A stretch of 64,000 bases of DNA from Melanopsichium pennsylvanicum. Taxonomy: Eukaryota; Basidiomycota; Ustilaginomycetes; Ustilaginales. Below, in pieces: positions 62,055 to 64,000 of the stretch. The stretch is from the NCBI GenBank assembly GCA_900208305.1, contig OAPG01000001.1, positions 496,001-560,000 of the forward strand, read 5' to 3'. The first letter of the stretch is position 1. Each line of letters starts with the position of its first letter. Below the pieces are notes generated by a model. That model was not told the DNA's origin. It did no database searches and saw only the letters and a program-made list of their open reading frames with translations. The position numbers and the translations under genes are program-made.

Positions 62055-64000
62055 CTAATGACTGCTAGATCCATCACCACCATTGCCCTGCGCAACATCG
62101 ACGGCCCTGCCGCGTGTTTCGATAGGTAACAGCGCCATGGCGCCAGTCACTACGAGCAGCACGGACGTGGCCAAGAACAAAGGCACTGCGGGTGCGAGCG
62201 AAAAAGCCCAACCTGCCAACAATGGAGCTATAATGCCGGCGACTCTGCTGATGGCCGACGCTGTACCACACGCTGTGGCCCTTATGGTCGGAGCCATGAC
62301 TTCGGGCGTATATCCATAGATAGCGGCATAAGAAATACTGCTCGATACGCTGACCACTGTCAGACTTGAGCGCCAGTAGGTGAGCGAGAAAAGCAGCACT
62401 GCAGCCGCCATAAGTGCGGTGGATGTGACCATGGTCCCAATGCGACCCAAGCGTGTTTCCACCATGTATGCGGATATCAGACTGCCTGGAAGGGATGAGA
62501 GCGAGTAGACCAGGATGTCTATTAGCGCTCGGTGAATAGAAGCATCGTCTGGTTCGGTAGAGACAATAGAGATTGCGCGATCATCGTAGCGCGATTCAAG
62601 CAATTTGGGGAGGAGCACGTTGAATGTAGTAAAGCCGTACGACATGCCTCCCCAGATGATCCAGATCAGGATCGTTGTACGTTTCCATGTGGGCGAAAAC
62701 ATTTCGGTGTACCTCGATACAAGATCGGCGGCTGAAGGATGCCAGGTCCTAGGTAGCCAAGTGAGGGAGGCTGGAAGGTCGTAGCTGGCGATGTGATGGG
62801 AAATCGCGCTCGAGTTGCGATTGCGATTGCGATTGCTCGTTTCTGCATCACTCTTTTGGGACCTATTGCCTTCGTCTAGTAGCGGTCTTGAGGACGCGTC
62901 GCCGGTTGTAATATCCCCGTCATCATCATCATCTCGAGCATCTTCTTCTTCTGCACAGGTGGCTTCCATCCGATCCGAGGGAGCTTTATCTACTTTGCGT
63001 GAAAGATTAGAATAGGTAGAAAATTCAGAAGTGCCTGCCTCTCGCAACGAATGAGCACTACCTTCCAAATCTACATTGTCCGTTCTCCCCTCATTCGCTC
63101 TGTGACTATCATCTTCAACATCTTCAACTCGCAAATTCACCACCTGACCACCGTTGAAATTCTGAATCTTTTGCAAAATGTCCCTGGCCTCCTCCCTCCT
63201 CCCTGCATGTACCAAATACTTTGGACTTTCCAACAATCTGAAGAAAACCACTCTGGCACTCACAAACATCACCGTCACTCCCGCCAATGAGCCGAGCAAC
63301 CATCTCCATCCTTCCTTGTCCCTTGCTGACAGCACCATCAGGCCTATCAAACTCGACACGACACTTCCTGCCGAAAAGAAGACCGAAAGTGCAGTGACAT
63401 AACTGTGTTTACGAACGGGGAGGTTCTCGACGAGGTTGCTCGAATCTGTGGGCATGGATCCACCTACTCCCGTGCCCACAGCGAATAGAAGGAAGCAGAG
63501 CACGGGGAAGGTATTGGCTATCGCACTCAGACATCCAAAGATGGCTGTGACAGCAAGGGTGATGTTGAAAGCAGCTCTTCGACCGTAGGAGTCCGAGATG
63601 GTACCCCAAGCTATGGAACCTATGAACATGCCGATAAAAATGGAAGAGCTCGCCAAGCCGACAACACCATCCGACAGTGCAAAGTAGCGTTGAAAATGGG
63701 GCAGAATGATAGCTACGGCCTGAATCCACATATTGTCAGCAGCCCAACCTAGACCGGAAAGGATCAAGACGGTCCACTGGTATCGACCCATTCCGATGCG
63801 GTCGATGGTACGATCCAAGGGAGTGGATCCGATGGCTGTGCTTCGCCAGTCTTCGTCAGTGGGAGCAGTTTCGGTGTAATTTATAGAAGGAAGAAAGAGA
63901 GAGCGAGTAGACGTGACTCTATCGACTAGTGGTGGGCGGCGCAGGGTTTCGGTGCTGTTCCTGGCTGAGGAGGAGGCTGAGCGGCCTAGAGATCTGGTGC
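62055..64000 (-). CDS. MFS transporter of the SV2/SVOP-like sugar-porter group (5' end outside window)
   Basis: The minus-strand frame stays open to the window edge, so the N-terminus lies beyond 64000; at least 648 residues are present. The first helix region reads MGRYQWTVLILSGLGWAADN, followed by FIGMFIGSIAWGTISDSYGRR (MFS motif A). Next comes GTGVGGSMPTDSSNLVENLP, similar to SV2-related organic solute carriers. The ~130-residue central loop is acidic and Ser/Asn-rich. The second half holds SYAAIYGYTPEVMAPTIRAT, typical of the SVOP group, and AISRVAGIIAPLLAGWAFS. The protein ends shortly after a final helix with LLPIETRGRAVD. Substrate unknown; plasma membrane or vacuole likely. Confidence 0.87.
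   Translation of the reverse strand, partial: TRSLGRSASSSARNSTETLRRPPLVDRVTSTRSLFLPSINYTETAPTDEDWRSTAIGSTPLDRTIDRIGMGRYQWTVLILSGLGWAADNMWIQAVAIILPHFQRYFALSDGVVGLASSSIFIGMFIGSIAWGTISDSYGRRAAFNITLAVTAIFGCLSAIANTFPVLCFLLFAVGTGVGGSMPTDSSNLVENLPVRKHSYVTALSVFFSAGSVVSSLIGLMVLSARDKEGWRWLLGSLAGVTVMFVSARVVFFRLLESPKYLVHAGRREEARDILQKIQNFNGGQVVNLRVEDVEDDSHRANEGRTDNVDLEGSAHSLREAGTSEFSTYSNLSRKVDKAPSDRMEATCAEEEDARDDDDDGDITTGDASSRPLLDEGNRSQKSDAETSNRNRNRNSSAISHHIASYDLPASLTWLPRTWHPSAADLVSRYTEMFSPTWKRTTILIWIIWGGMSYGFTTFNVLLPKLLESRYDDRAISIVSTEPDDASIHRALIDILVYSLSSLPGSLISAYMVETRLGRIGTMVTSTALMAAAVLLFSLTYWRSSLTVVSVSSSISYAAIYGYTPEVMAPTIRATACGTASAISRVAGIIAPLLAGWAFSLAPAVPLFLATSVLLVVTGAMALLPIETRGRAVDVAQGNGGDGSSSH

Noticed and set aside
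1..64000. CRISPR arrays, bacterial operons, insertion sequences and viral genes
   Set aside because: None seen; the sequence is eukaryotic, with introns and fungal genes throughout.

Overview
The window is nuclear DNA from a basidiomycete fungus, most probably a smut or smut-related yeast (Ustilaginomycotina). The evidence is long open frames with few, short GT-AG introns, CTNAC-type branch points, basidiomycete-like proteins, a dispersed 5S rRNA gene and fungal genes such as ESF1, BUD13, ATG3, EGT1 and an ENA-type ATPase. The species cannot be fixed from the sequence alone. All assignments were made by reading motifs; no database search was run. Starts were moved to ATG codons where the longest open frame began at TTG or GTG.

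Layout. 1-7 kb: an M1 aminopeptidase/leukotriene A4 hydrolase joined through an alternatively spliced intron to a tRNA isopentenyltransferase, convergent with ATG3. 7-10.3 kb: no gene seen. 10.3-13 kb: a BLUF blue-light sensor protein and a decayed Cys-cluster gene. 13-18 kb: ESF1 (rRNA processing), then LSM5 and BUD13 (splicing) divergent from one promoter. 18-20 kb: an orphan seven-TM protein. 20-24.4 kb: no gene seen. 24.4-34 kb: an MFS transporter, a large Zn2Cys6 regulator and an ATO/GPR1 acetate transporter. 34-37 kb: a gene-poor stretch with signs of a spliced plus-strand transcript. 37-41 kb: EGT1 (ergothioneine synthesis) carrying a complete TAD2-type tRNA adenosine deaminase inside its sulfoxide-synthase domain. 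42-46 kb: ribosomal protein eL31, a possible tiny spliced gene and eIF3h. 48-51 kb: beta-carbonic anhydrase, 5S rRNA and a cytochrome P450. 52.7-54 kb: a conserved fungal protein of unknown function. 55.8-59.3 kb: an ENA-type P-type ATPase. 61.4-64 kb: an HSP12-like stress protein and an MFS transporter cut by the window edge.

The most striking feature is that two anticodon-loop tRNA-modification enzymes (MOD5-type, position 37; TAD2-type, position 34) have no free-standing gene here. The isopentenyltransferase frame opens only at a splice acceptor shared with the aminopeptidase upstream. There, two competing acceptors each encode Asp-Leu-Gly-Leu; one then stops, and the other reads on into the transferase. 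The deaminase lies in frame inside EGT1 with no stop on either side. Both look like physical fusions of housekeeping tRNA enzymes to unrelated metabolic enzymes. The remaining genes are mostly ordinary housekeeping and transport genes with no operon-like grouping.
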